From contig NZ_KE383909.1 in the NCBI RefSeq assembly GCF_000422725.1, positions 227,230 through 291,229 of the forward strand: a stretch of DNA of 64,000 nucleotides. The letters run 5' to 3'. Within the stretch, counting starts at the first letter, position 1. Each line of letters begins with the position of its first letter. Source of the DNA: Flavobacterium subsaxonicum WB 4.1-42 = DSM 21790. Its GTDB lineage: Bacteria; Bacteroidota; Bacteroidia; Flavobacteriales; Flavobacteriaceae. Position numbers and translations under genes: made by a program. Below the pieces are notes generated by a model. It saw only the letters and a list, made by a program, of their open reading frames with translations, ran no database searches and was not told the DNA's origin. Below are positions 8,918-16,881 of the stretch, piece by piece.

Positions 8918-9271
8918 CTATCTTCTTCTTTTTTCTTTGATCTTGGCTTTTTTACCAGTAAGATCTCTAAAGTAGAATATACGAGCTCTTCTAACTTTAC
9001 CTCTTTGGTTAAGTTCGATTTTTTGTAATGCAGGCATGTTTAATGGAAAAATACGCTCTACACCAACTGCACCAGACATTTTACGGATAGTAAATGTTTG
9101 AGTACTACCAGCACCTCTTTTTTGGATAACTACACCTTTAAAGAACTGGGTTCTTGTTTTTTCACCCTCTTTAATTTCGTAGTACACAGTTAGTGTATCT
9201 CCGGCACCAAATTCAGGGAAATCTTTTTTTGCAACAAATTCGTTCTCGACAAATTTAACTAAATCAGACAT
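8918..9271 (-). CDS. rplS: 50S ribosomal protein L19
   Basis: A 117-residue basic protein that matches ribosomal protein L19, which sits at the 30S-50S interface. Conserved family segments are present: FGAGDTLTVYYEIKEGEK, RTQFFKGVVIQKRG, TFTIRKMS, GVERIFPLNMP and the arginine-rich C-terminus (RRARIFYFRDLTGKKAKIKEKRRR in part). Length is normal for the family. It has its own promoter, a 5' leader with dyad symmetry and a terminator. The trmD gene lies upstream on the same strand, as is common, but the two are separated by about 400 bp. Confidence 0.98.
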   Translation of the reverse strand: MSDLVKFVENEFVAKKDFPEFGAGDTLTVYYEIKEGEKTRTQFFKGVVIQKRGAGSTQTFTIRKMSGAVGVERIFPLNMPALQKIELNQRGKVRRARIFYFRDLTGKKAKIKEKRRR

Positions 9272-9344
9272 GATTTTTTATTTAATTGTTTATATCAGAG
9301 CAACATACCACGATTATCGCCAGAGGTTGACCCGATTGCGGCTG
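9272..9344 (-). promoter_or_regulatory. rplS 5' leader, possible autoregulatory RNA
   Basis: A leader of about 60-70 nt lies between the -7 box and the rplS start. It is GC-richer than the flanking DNA and contains a CAAC...GTTG dyad around a CGATaATCG core (about 9300-9330). Ribosomal protein genes often have leaders bound by their own product, and I recall such a motif being described for L19 in flavobacteria. A convincing consensus structure could not be drawn by eye. Confidence 0.35.
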
Positions 9345-9352
9345 CAAATATA
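9345..9352 (-). promoter_or_regulatory. -7 box for rplS
   Basis: TATATTTG on the minus strand, a perfect TAnnTTTG element, 74 bp before the rplS start codon. Confidence 0.65.
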
Positions 9353-9666
9353 GAAAATATTTTAGAGTTAGAAAGAAAAAGCAACATTTTGTTTGAGCTT
9401 CTGTCTTCTCTTTTCTTTTGTCTTGAAACAAAAGAAACAAAAATTCAAGGCTACATCTTTTTTAGCTACAAATTATTTCGCTTCGGCTAAATCATTTGAA
9501 CTTGCTTCGCTTCAAACAACAAATGATTTTTAACGCCTCTTCTCATAATTTGCTTAACGCAAAAAGATGAGGCCGCCTTAAGCTTCACTCGGCAGGCTTA
9601 CTCTTACACGTTAATAACTAACGGAGTAATCAACCTGAAACCTGAAACAAATTTAAACCTGAAACA
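9353..9666. repeat. Non-coding stretch with decayed interspersed-repeat sequence
   Basis: No gene is supported here. It contains a perfect 10-bp inverted repeat, TTTCTTTTGT and ACAAAAGAAA (9412-9421 and 9428-9437), a second one, AAATCATTTG and CAAATGATTT (9489-9498 and 9520-9529), and three short repeats of ACCTGAAAC at 9633-9665. The phrasing resembles a repeat I have seen scattered between flavobacterial genes. The piece looks like a worn copy of such an element; copies elsewhere in this window were not found. Confidence 0.45.
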
Positions 9667-10341
9667 TTATTCAAGTAGATCTGGCCTGCGGGTTTTAGTA
9701 TGTTCCAGTGCCATGTCTTCGCGCCATCTGTCTATGTTGGCAAAATTGCCGCTTAGCAATACATCGGGCACTTTCCAGCCTTTGTATTCGGCAGGGCGGG
9801 TGTATATGGGCGGAGACAGCAGGTTATCCTGAAAACTATCGGTTAACGCAGATGTTTCGTTACTTAGCACTCCCGGTATCAGTCGTATAATAGAGTCGGC
9901 TACAACAGCCGCGGCAAGTTCGCCACCCGAAAGCACAAAATCGCCAATAGAAATTTCTTTAGTAATAAATTGGTCGCGCACGCGCTGGTCTACACCTTTA
10001 TAATGGCCGCATAAAATTATTATGTTTTCCAGCAAAGACATGCTGTTAGACATTTTTTGGTTAAGCGTATCGCCATCGGGGGTCATGTAAATAACCTCGT
10101 CGTACTCGCGTTCGCTTTTAAGTTTAGTAATACAAGCGTCGATAGGTTCAATCATCATAACCATACCTGCGCCGCCGCCAAACTGGTAGTCGTCTACGTT
10201 TTTTTGTTTGTTGGTGCTGTAATCCCTAAGGTTGTGCAGGTGTACCTGTACAATGCCTTTATCTATAGCACGTTTAAGTATAGACGCTTCAAAAGGGCTT
10301 CTAAGCAGTTCTGGCAGTACGGTAATTATGTCAATGCGCAT
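9667..10341 (-). CDS. trmD: tRNA (guanine37-N1)-methyltransferase
   Basis: A 224-residue SPOUT methyltransferase that methylates G37 next to the anticodon, preventing +1 frameshifts. The N-terminus ([13 protein letters not shown]), the GGGAGMVM loop, and the trefoil-knot SAM site ([11 protein letters not shown], then [15 protein letters not shown]) are all typical. The C-terminal domain ends with the usual [16 protein letters not shown]. Length is normal. Start ATG is at 10341. The downstream neighbour on this strand is rplS. Confidence 0.97.
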   Translation of the reverse strand: MRIDIITVLPELLRSPFEASILKRAIDKGIVQVHLHNLRDYSTNKQKNVDDYQFGGGAGMVMMIEPIDACITKLKSEREYDEVIYMTPDGDTLNQKMSNSMSLLENIIILCGHYKGVDQRVRDQFITKEISIGDFVLSGGELAAAVVADSIIRLIPGVLSNETSALTDSFQDNLLSPPIYTRPAEYKGWKVPDVLLSGNFANIDRWREDMALEHTKTRRPDLLE

Positions 10342-10504
10342 TTTTAGGGTTTCAGAGTTTCAGAGTGGCAAAGTTACAAAGTTTAATTGGCAACAAGCAA
10401 TAGGCAAAGAGCAATTTGCAATCGTTAATAGACAGCATCTAATTTAAATAAGAGATTTGCAAATTTAAAACGAGAATAAGTTGCCAATTGTTTATTGTTA
10501 ATTA

Positions 10505-10527
10505 AATAATTTGCTTTGCAAATTATT
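10505..10527 (-). terminator. Hairpin at the end of the DUF1569 gene
   Basis: Perfect 10-bp inverted repeat AATAATTTGC-ttt-GCAAATTATT overlapping the stop codon of the DUF1569 gene. On the minus strand it is followed by TTAATTAAC, a weak U-rich tail. It is A/T-rich, so termination is plausible but not certain. Confidence 0.5.
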
Positions 10528-10975
10528 ACACACCAAACTGTTTTAAATGATAATCCAGGTGTTTCCATTGCAGGATATCCCATTCTGCGTAAGTCATCTC
10601 GCCCAAAAGTGGATGTCGGGTGGCTTTAATGGCGGCATGGCCATCTTTGGCAAAAGTGGCTACCAGGGCTTTTAAGCCGTCTTTGGCTACATCAAATTTA
10701 GGCTCGTATTTAATTATAAATTCCTGTATGGTAGACTGGTCTTTATGAAACAGCTTTGCGCTGTTAAGTTTCTTTCGGTACGAGCTTGCAAAAAAGTAGC
10801 TTTTCCAGTGCGGTTTAACATGAAGGATGCCAAAAGCCATTTTAATGGGTTCCTGGCAGTGCTGCATCATCTGGCTAACCGTCATAACCCCCCATTGAGA
10901 AAGGGTCATAGGGTTTAGCTGGTCTATGCGGTCTAATATATTTTGATTCCCCTTAGGGTCGTAAAGGCTTTCCAT
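10526..10975 (-). CDS. DUF1569 (DinB/YfiT-like) protein
   Basis: A 149-residue soluble protein that I match to DUF1569, a branch of the DinB/YfiT-like four-helix-bundle superfamily of putative metal-dependent enzymes. Family-like features are the SQMMQHCQEP helix, the HPLLGEMTYAEWDILQWKHLDYHLKQFG ending (in part) and spaced histidines that could bind a metal. Function is unknown; relatives include thiol transferases. It stands alone, about 40 bp downstream of the methyltransferase stop on the same strand. Confidence 0.8.
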   Translation of the reverse strand: MESLYDPKGNQNILDRIDQLNPMTLSQWGVMTVSQMMQHCQEPIKMAFGILHVKPHWKSYFFASSYRKKLNSAKLFHKDQSTIQEFIIKYEPKFDVAKDGLKALVATFAKDGHAAIKATRHPLLGEMTYAEWDILQWKHLDYHLKQFGV

Positions 10976-11013
10976 TGTGTGTGTAATATTTACGCAAAAA
11001 TAAGAATAATCTG

Positions 11014-11817
11014 TTAATATGTTTTAGTTCCAGTAACGGAATATACCATTGGGATCTTATTATCTAAATGGGCAATGCGGTACCTGCCGGGTTCATATTC
11101 TACCGTACCGTTAAAACAGTTGTACGACGAATAATCGTATTCTTTAAAACCGCTTATAGTAATGCCTGCGCTTAATAGACAACCCATTACCTCGCTAAGG
11201 CTGTGATTCCAGGTAATCATGGTGTTTTGTAAAGGGGCATTGGTTTTGGCGTAGGTGTCGCTTTCAGTTTCAACAATAGCGGTGTCTTTAAAATAATTGT
11301 AAGCTACCTTTATAAAATTGGCGTCAAACATCCATACTACCGGATGAAATTCGACAAACACAAACCTGCCGCCCGGTTTTAAAAAGTGAGAGACAACCCC
11401 TGCCCATTTATCCAGATCGGGCAGCCAGCCAATAGTGCCGTAACTGGTAAATACAATATCAAATTGCTCATTAAGTACATTAGGCAAATTGTACACATCG
11501 CAGCAAATAAAACGGGCATTAAGCTGTAGCTCATCTGCAATTTCTTCGGCCTTTTGTATGGCTGTTTCGCTAAAATCTACCCCTGTAACATCGGCGCCAA
11601 GCCTTGCTAACGATAGTGTATCTAAACCAAAATGGCATTGCAGGTGCAGCACTTTTTTGATGGCAACATTACCCAAAAGCTCTAATTCTACAGTGTTTAA
11701 GGATGATTTACCATTAAGAAAGGCCGCAACATTGTAAAAATCTGATGCTGCGTGCACCTGGGTTTTACTGTTCCATGCTTTTTTATTTACATCAAGGTAG
11801 TTGTCTTCTTGGTTCAT
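11014..11817 (-). CDS. Class I SAM-dependent methyltransferase
   Basis: A 267-residue methyltransferase. Motif I (VLHLQCHFGLDTLSLAR) and the acidic end of the second strand (VTGVDFSETAIQKA) mark the SAM site, with FDIVFTSYGTIGWLPDLDKW and LKPGGRFVFVEFHPV as later Rossmann-fold motifs. The substrate is unknown. A TTG further upstream (11838) is in frame, but that TTG is part of the -7 box at 11836-11843, so the true start is the ATG at 11817 with a leader of only about a dozen bases. It is transcribed divergently from the dual isomerase gene. Confidence 0.88.
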   Translation of the reverse strand: MNQEDNYLDVNKKAWNSKTQVHAASDFYNVAAFLNGKSSLNTVELELLGNVAIKKVLHLQCHFGLDTLSLARLGADVTGVDFSETAIQKAEEIADELQLNARFICCDVYNLPNVLNEQFDIVFTSYGTIGWLPDLDKWAGVVSHFLKPGGRFVFVEFHPVVWMFDANFIKVAYNYFKDTAIVETESDTYAKTNAPLQNTMITWNHSLSEVMGCLLSAGITISGFKEYDYSSYNCFNGTVEYEPGRYRIAHLDNKIPMVYSVTGTKTY

Positions 11818-11835
11818 GGTGTTGGCTTTGCTTTT

Positions 11836-11843
11836 CAAATTTA
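11836..11843 (-). promoter_or_regulatory. -7 box for the methyltransferase gene
   Basis: TAAATTTG on the minus strand, 19 bp before the ATG at 11817. It decides the start, because an in-frame TTG lies inside it. Confidence 0.65.
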
Positions 11844-11888
11844 CCTTTTTGTTATGAAATGGGACTTATAAGAGTTAAAATTAATTCG

Positions 11889-11896
11889 TAAATTTG
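11889..11896 (+). promoter_or_regulatory. -7 box for the dual peptidyl-prolyl isomerase gene
   Basis: TAAATTTG, 24 bp before the ATG at 11920. A TTA, close to the TTG -33 element, lies 20 bp upstream. It is divergent from, and only 45 bp away from, the methyltransferase promoter. Confidence 0.65.
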
Positions 11897-11919
11897 CACC
11901 TCACAAAACAAATAAAACA

Positions 11920-12852
11920 ATGGAAAACGGAATTTACGCAAAATTCAATACATCCAAAGGTACTATCCTGGTTGAGCTTACTTATGATAAAACTCCGGGA
12001 ACGGTAGGTAACTTTGTTGGCCTTGCCGAAGGTAACCTGGAAAATAACGAGAAGCCACAAGGCAAACCATATTATGACGGACTTGCTTTTCACCGTGTTA
12101 TTGCCGATTTTATGATACAGGGCGGTTGCCCACAAGGTAAAGGTACAGGCGGACCGGGCTACCAGTTTGATGATGAATTTCACCCAGACTTAAGGCACGA
12201 TACACCTGGTGTTCTATCTATGGCTAATGCTGGCCCGGGTAGCAACGGTTCTCAGTTTTTTATTACGCATGTGGCTACACCATGGTTAGATAACAAACAT
12301 ACTGTGTTTGGGAAAGTTATTGAAGGCCAGGATGTTGTTGATGCAATACAACAGAACGATAAAATTGAAACGTTAGAAATTATACGCGTTGGCGAAGATG
12401 CCCAGAAATGGAATGCTATCGAGGCCTTTCGCACCTTTGAAGGATCGCGCGAAAAACGTATTGCAGAGGCTAAAAAACAGGCTGATGAGGCTTTGGATAA
12501 AATAGCTGCAGGTTTCCAGAAAACCGAAAGTGGCCTGCGTTACCAGATTATCCAGAAAGGTGATGGTAAACAGGCTGAGAAAGGCAAAACAGTATCTGTA
12601 CACTATAAAGGTGCATTGGTAAACGGCCAGGAATTTGACTCGTCTTACAAACGCAAGCAGCCTATTGAGTTTCCGTTAGGAAAAGGTAATGTTATTGAAG
12701 GATGGGACGAAGGTATTGCACTGCTTAAAGTAGGCGATAAAGCCCGTTTTGTTATACCATCTCACCTTGGCTACGGTTCTCGTGGTGCAGGCGGCGTTAT
12801 ACCACCGGATGCTACACTGATTTTTGATGTAGAATTGATGGACGTAAAATAG
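11920..12852 (+). CDS. Dual-family peptidyl-prolyl isomerase (cyclophilin-FKBP fusion)
   Basis: A 310-residue cytoplasmic protein made of two unrelated proline isomerase folds. Residues 1-165 are a cyclophilin ([13 protein letters not shown] with the catalytic Arg, [21 protein letters not shown]). Residues about 205-310 are an FKBP domain ([57 protein letters not shown]). A charged helical linker (about 170-200) joins them. This cyclophilin-then-FKBP order is the CFBP type of dual immunophilin, reported from Flavobacterium among others. There is no signal peptide, so it should act on cytoplasmic proteins. A terminator follows. Confidence 0.95.
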   Translation: MENGIYAKFNTSKGTILVELTYDKTPGTVGNFVGLAEGNLENNEKPQGKPYYDGLAFHRVIADFMIQGGCPQGKGTGGPGYQFDDEFHPDLRHDTPGVLSMANAGPGSNGSQFFITHVATPWLDNKHTVFGKVIEGQDVVDAIQQNDKIETLEIIRVGEDAQKWNAIEAFRTFEGSREKRIAEAKKQADEALDKIAAGFQKTESGLRYQIIQKGDGKQAEKGKTVSVHYKGALVNGQEFDSSYKRKQPIEFPLGKGNVIEGWDEGIALLKVGDKARFVIPSHLGYGSRGAGGVIPPDATLIFDVELMDVK

Positions 12853-12884
12853 TATTTAGTACTTAGAATTAAGTATTAAGATAG

Positions 12885-12915
12885 AAGGCCGCCCATTACG
12901 GGTGGCCTTTTTTTT
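12885..12915 (+). terminator. Intrinsic terminator of the dual isomerase gene
   Basis: Stem AAGGCCGCCC/GGGTGGCCTT (one G-T pair) around ATTAC, followed by eight T residues, 33 bp past the stop. Confidence 0.9.
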
Positions 12916-12917
12916 GA

Positions 12918-12954
12918 TATAAAAACCCGATACGCTAAATAAAGTATCGGGTTT
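12918..12954 (-). terminator. Intrinsic terminator of the lectin-GH30 gene
   Basis: Perfect 11-bp stem AAACCCGATAC/GTATCGGGTTT (12923-12933 and 12944-12954), 10-nt loop, T-run on the minus strand. It lies 38 bp past the GH30 stop and faces the previous terminator. Confidence 0.88.
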
Positions 12955-12991
12955 AATCATAATTCGTAATTTTAAATTCGTAATTATATCT

Positions 12992-15124
12992 TTATTCTTT
13001 AAGTAGTTTTAAGGTTTTGCTTACGCCTTTCTCATTCTCAAAACGGATGATGTAATAACCTGACGAAAGGTTGCCGGTATCTATTGTGTTTTCTCCGCTG
13101 GTAACAGTTCCGCTTGCAATAGTGTTTCCGGTAAGGCCAATAAGGGTGTACGTACCGGCTTCTAAGCTTGTAAGTGTAACAATGCCGTTAGTAGGATTAG
13201 GGTAGACAGATATACTTTTAATATCGCTATCAACTTCTGCTACACCTAAAGAATTAAGTTTAGCAGTGCTTTCTACCTGATTTAATTGCCACTGCTGGTT
13301 ATCGCCACCGCCGTAAGCCCAAACCTGTATTAGTGCACCATTGGCTGTAGAAACATCGGTAACATCCAAAGCTTTTCCGCTGTACACATTATCTATCCTG
13401 TAATAACCGTTACCAAGACTGGCAACCGTCCATTTAGACGTATTATCGTTGGTAAAGCTTTTTTGCTGCACTTTAATGCCGTCGACAGTGCTGGTGCTGG
13501 CAAGTGCCAAATACATACCTGTAGATTTAACCCTTATGTAATACTGGCCATTACCGGCGCTCTCAAACCGCCAGCGTTGGTTATTGCCGCCACCGTTGCT
13601 AAGTTCCCACTGTTGTATGCTTGCGCCGCTTGTAGTGGCGTTGTTGGCAACATCAAGGCCTTTTACACTTAGTTTGGAAACAATATTGTAGTAACCCGGA
13701 AAGCCTGATGGTGGGGTAGAACCGTCTGTCCATTTAAAGCTTACCGCCGATGATGCAGGCACGGTATAATTAAAGGCATTGGCACCTGAAACTACTTTGA
13801 TGGTGTTGCTTCCGCCCGAATTATAGATTACCAATATGGTTGACCCATCTGAATTTTTAAATGCCGATGCTGTTATGCTGCCGTTACTGCTGTTAGATCC
13901 AATTCTTACCGCGCCGCTTTTTACAAATTTAGATACCTGCCCTATAATGTAATACGGGCTGTTACGGGTGTAGCTGGTGCTGTTGTTAATTGTTATGGCA
14001 CCAAGGCAGGTAGTGCAGCCGCCGGGCGTTCTTGGCCCGTACTGGGGGTTGTTGGCAAGGTTCCATTCTAAGGCTACTTTTGCCCAATTGTTGACTGACC
14101 CTAACACTATATTTTGCATGTGCCAGCCAAAATCGCCACTAAAGCTGCCCGGGCCGCCTACCCACTGCTCTGTAAAATATACGTTTTTGCCTGTTGCATT
14201 TTTAACAGTTGTCATGGCCGAGATATTGCCAGCATACAGGTGAAAGGCTGCACCATCTACATAGCCGCTGTTGTTTAGCACATCTATTGGGTAAGCGGTG
14301 TTATCGCAATTATGGTCGAACGCAATAATTTTAATACCCCCAAATCCTGCCGCTGCCATTTGCGGACCCAGATGGTTGTTGATGAAGTCTTTCTGCTGAC
14401 CCGAGTTCATTAGCATGCTTGGCTCGTTATACGGGTTTTCGGGTTCATTTTGAGGTGTGATGCCCCAAATAGTAATGCCCTGTGCCTGCATGGCCTGAAA
14501 GTATTTTACAAAATATCGTGCATAGGCTGCATAATAGGTAGTTTGCAGGCTGCCACCCACCCAGCTGTTGTTGGTTTTCATCCAGCGCGGGGCCGTCCAC
14601 GGGGTTGCCAGTATTTTGATGTTGGGGTTAATGGCCAGTACCTTTTTTAAGATAGGTACCAGGTAGGTAAGGTCGGGGCCGGAGAGGCTAAAGTTATTCA
14701 TGTTCGTATCGCCCGACGATTCGTTGTAACTATAGCTGTAACTGCTAAGATCGGATGCGGCAATACTAATACGCACTACAGATGAACTCAACCCTGTTGA
14801 AGGGTTAAATAGTTCCTGCAACAGGTTATTTTGTTGTGTTGCTGCTAACGAGTTGATAACCTCGGCACTGCCTTCGGTAAGTGTCCATCCAAAACCGTCT
14901 ATGGTTTGGTACGTGGTAGAGGGCGTAACGGTAATTGTAGAAGCGTTGGTGCCGGAGTTGGCACTAAAGCTAACTGTAGCTTGTTGTTGCAATAGCTTAC
15001 TCTGGTCGCCCGAAGTAATCCAGGGGGTTACGGTTTGCCCGTATGAAGCATAGAAAAGCAATAAGAAAAATGACAGGTTGTAAAAATTGGCCTTAAAGCC
15101 CGAGGTAGGTTGGTGTTTTTTCAT
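12992..15124 (-). CDS. Secreted GH30 beta-glucanase with ricin-type lectin and T9SS domain
   Basis: A 710-residue secreted glycoside hydrolase. Residues 1-30 are the export signal (ends ASYGQ). Residues about 50-470 are a GH30 catalytic barrel and side sheet, with acid/base Glu227 in TPQNEPEN and nucleophile Glu319 in YFTEQW. Residues about 477-620 are a ricin-type beta-trefoil lectin with repeated Q-x-W motifs (QQWELSNG, NQRWRF, DNQQWQL). Residues about 635-710 are a type A T9SS sorting domain (YPNPTNG, LLKE). GH30 members of this style cleave beta-1,6-glucan or beta-glucosyl links; the exact substrate is inferred. It stands alone, 21 kb from the SusC/D locus, but shares a 13-bp upstream word with susC. 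Confidence 0.9.
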   Translation of the reverse strand: MKKHQPTSGFKANFYNLSFFLLLFYASYGQTVTPWITSGDQSKLLQQQATVSFSANSGTNASTITVTPSTTYQTIDGFGWTLTEGSAEVINSLAATQQNNLLQELFNPSTGLSSSVVRISIAASDLSSYSYSYNESSGDTNMNNFSLSGPDLTYLVPILKKVLAINPNIKILATPWTAPRWMKTNNSWVGGSLQTTYYAAYARYFVKYFQAMQAQGITIWGITPQNEPENPYNEPSMLMNSGQQKDFINNHLGPQMAAAGFGGIKIIAFDHNCDNTAYPIDVLNNSGYVDGAAFHLYAGNISAMTTVKNATGKNVYFTEQWVGGPGSFSGDFGWHMQNIVLGSVNNWAKVALEWNLANNPQYGPRTPGGCTTCLGAITINNSTSYTRNSPYYIIGQVSKFVKSGAVRIGSNSSNGSITASAFKNSDGSTILVIYNSGGSNTIKVVSGANAFNYTVPASSAVSFKWTDGSTPPSGFPGYYNIVSKLSVKGLDVANNATTSGASIQQWELSNGGGNNQRWRFESAGNGQYYIRVKSTGMYLALASTSTVDGIKVQQKSFTNDNTSKWTVASLGNGYYRIDNVYSGKALDVTDVSTANGALIQVWAYGGGDNQQWQLNQVESTAKLNSLGVAEVDSDIKSISVYPNPTNGIVTLTSLEAGTYTLIGLTGNTIASGTVTSGENTIDTGNLSSGYYIIRFENEKGVSKTLKLLKE

Positions 15125-15208
15125 AATTAAAAATTTTAGTAATATATGTTTAAGGAAAATCTAAAATTACCGGTTTTAATTATCAAATCGTCATTTTGTT
15201 AACTAATC

Positions 15209-15222
15209 AAAAACACATCAAC
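15209..15222 (-). promoter_or_regulatory. Upstream word shared with susC
   Basis: AAAAACACATCAAC (plus strand), 85 bp before the GH30 start. Its first 13 bases match exactly at 43598-43610, and nearly at 43566-43578, upstream of susC. Candidate regulator site. Confidence 0.45.
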
Positions 15223-15292
15223 AGCAGTATTTTGATAATTATTTCCATATTTCATGCTGCTTTAAGCCTGGTTTGCTAATTGGAATATTGCT

Positions 15293-15300
15293 TATATTTG
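15293..15300 (+). promoter_or_regulatory. -7 box for the hypothetical secreted protein gene
   Basis: TATATTTG, 15 bp before the ATG at 15315, with a TTG 17 bp upstream of it. It lies downstream of an in-frame TTG at 15273 and therefore excludes that start. Confidence 0.65.
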
Positions 15301-15314
15301 CTAAAAAAAATTAC

Positions 15315-15860
15315 ATGCGTTACCTTATAGCGTTTTTATTAATCAGTTTATCGGCTAAGGCACAGCAAAATGCCATGCATTGCGGGTATGATTTTACGTC
15401 GTATGTGGTGTTGGATGTTCATGAAGACGGAAAAAAAGAAAATATTAAGAACCTTAAGATTACAATTGTAGATAGTTTGGGTAATGATGTTATTAACGTA
15501 AATAACCTTTACAGCTTTAAATTTGCCAACCAACCCATGAAATTTGGTTTTAATTATCTTATTGATGATGAAAATAAACCGCTTGCCGAAGGTGCTGTAG
15601 CTAAAAAAGAACGTTACTTTTTTCCGTATGCTAAAGACAATTATTTTCTGTCGGTAGCCAATACTTTTGAGGCCGATAAATTTTCTTTTAAAATAGAAGA
15701 TATTGACGGCAAGGCTAATGGTGGTAAGTATAAAACACTTGTATTGCCTTTATACAGTTATAATATGTATGTACTGTGCTCTAACGAAAGCCAGCAGGCA
15801 TCGATGAAATTTGGCCGCAAGATGAACAAGCCGGTAGATGTGGTGCTTGAGAAGGAATAG
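15315..15860 (+). CDS. Hypothetical secreted protein
   Basis: A 181-residue protein with a clear signal peptide (MRYLIAFLLISLSAKAQ) and no family I recognise. The mature part is rich in Lys, Asp and Asn and looks like beta-strands, with a region resembling a small surface or periplasmic beta-sandwich (ENIKNLKITIVDSLGNDV). One Cys pair candidate exists (HCGYDF early, VLCSNE late). I chose the ATG at 15315 because a -7 box sits just in front of it. It is about 90 bp upstream of csaA on the same strand, with no evident functional link. Confidence 0.75.
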   Translation: MRYLIAFLLISLSAKAQQNAMHCGYDFTSYVVLDVHEDGKKENIKNLKITIVDSLGNDVINVNNLYSFKFANQPMKFGFNYLIDDENKPLAEGAVAKKERYFFPYAKDNYFLSVANTFEADKFSFKIEDIDGKANGGKYKTLVLPLYSYNMYVLCSNESQQASMKFGRKMNKPVDVVLEKE

Positions 15861-15952
15861 TGTTCAGTTTTCAGTAATGCAGTGCTAAAATTAATTACTA
15901 AATCCAATGTTCAGGTTTTGAATAATCTGAAATCTAAAATCATAAATCTGAA

Positions 15953-16285
15953 ATGCTAACCTGGGAAGAATTCGAAAAGACAGAAATGCGTGTGGGTACG
16001 GTGCTGGAAGTAAACGATTTTCCGGAGGCGCGTAAACCGGCGTATCAACTGACCATTGACTTTGGCGAGGCTATTGGCATACGTAAAACATCGGCGCAGA
16101 TAACTAAACGCTACACTAAAGAGGTTTTGGTGGGGAGGCAGATAGTTGCTGTGGTAAACTTTCCTAAAAAGCAAATAGGCAAGTTTATGAGCGAATGCCT
16201 GGTGCTTGGTGCCGTAGGGCAGGAGGGCGACGTTATATTGCTTGCTCCTGATTTTAAAGTGGAGAACGGACTGAGGATAGGGTAG
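15953..16285 (+). CDS. csaA: tRNA-binding protein CsaA
   Basis: A 110-residue protein of the CsaA family, a homodimeric OB-fold tRNA-binding domain related to the C-terminal domain of methionyl-tRNA synthetase and described as a secretion-linked chaperone. The pattern WEEFEKTEMRVGTVLEV, IGIRKTSAQIT, VVNFPKKQIGKFMSECLVLG and the final GLRIG matches the family throughout, and length is normal. The gene is followed by a bidirectional terminator shared with the convergent DUF3276 gene. Confidence 0.95.
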   Translation: MLTWEEFEKTEMRVGTVLEVNDFPEARKPAYQLTIDFGEAIGIRKTSAQITKRYTKEVLVGRQIVAVVNFPKKQIGKFMSECLVLGAVGQEGDVILLAPDFKVENGLRIG

Positions 16286-16381
16286 GGTGTATTTTGCAGT
16301 TTATAGTCGTAAGTGCAGTTATACACGTACCTCGCGATGACGATGCGAAGGGAAATGGTTAAGTAGCAACCAGCATAAAAT

Positions 16382-16418
16382 AAAAAAGTCCGTAAACTAA
16401 TAGTTTGCGGACTTTTTT
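16382..16418. terminator. Bidirectional terminator between csaA and the DUF3276 gene
   Basis: Long inverted repeat with AAAAAAGTCCG and CGGACTTTTTT arms and inner AAACT/AGTTT, 3-nt loop. Six-base A and T runs at the two ends let it serve both convergent genes. Confidence 0.9.
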
Positions 16419-16440
16419 ACTGTTTTATAGTGTAGATATA

Positions 16441-16812
16441 TTAAATATCGTCAAAATTAATGTTGGTAAAGCTTTCTGTGGTTACCGTTTCTTCGGCTCT
16501 GTCGCCAAACAGTTTCCTGAAATCTTTTTGATGCCTTTCAGAAATTACTTCTTCGCCTTTGTTGTTAAGAACATAGTTGGTCATTTCGTCTAAAATATCT
16601 CTAAAGGCGGCAAAATCTTCTTTATATAAATAGATCTTGTGTTTCTTAAAATGAAAAGAACCATCTTCTTCGGTAAACTTTTTGCTTTCAGTAATGGTAA
16701 TATAGTAGTCGTCTGCTTTAGTTGCCCTTACATCAAAAAAGTATGTCCTTCGTCCTGCCCTTAAAACTTTAGAAAAGATCTCTTCCTTTTCCAGCATATC
16801 ATTTTCTCTCAT
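16441..16812 (-). CDS. DUF3276 (PUR-alpha-like) nucleic-acid-binding protein
   Basis: A 123-residue small protein of the DUF3276/PUR family, whose members form a PUR-alpha-like fold and bind single-stranded nucleic acid. Conserved features are EEIFSKVLRAGRRTYFFDVR, DYYITITESKKF, FHFKKHKIYLYKEDF and GEEVISER. Only the ATG at 16812 gives the N-terminus usual for the family (MRENDMLEKEEIF); an in-frame start further upstream would add 20 unrelated residues and reach almost to the ABC exporter stop. It lies 69 bp downstream of the ABC exporter gene and may share its message. Confidence 0.88.
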   Translation of the reverse strand: MRENDMLEKEEIFSKVLRAGRRTYFFDVRATKADDYYITITESKKFTEEDGSFHFKKHKIYLYKEDFAAFRDILDEMTNYVLNNKGEEVISERHQKDFRKLFGDRAEETVTTESFTNINFDDI

Positions 16813-16881
16813 AACCTGTGTTCTTTTTATTGGTTCATGCAGATACCAAAAATCCAAAAAAAAACAATACAATGCAACAAA

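Noticed and set aside
9632..9665. Three ACCTGAAAC repeats as a possible CRISPR
   Set aside because: Units are 9 bp, overlap each other, have no spacers of regular length, and no cas genes are in the window.
16300..16380. Possible degenerate copy of the REP-like element (CTCGCGATGACGATGCG)
   Set aside because: Only partly similar to the arms at 51885-51996 and unpaired; too weak to call.
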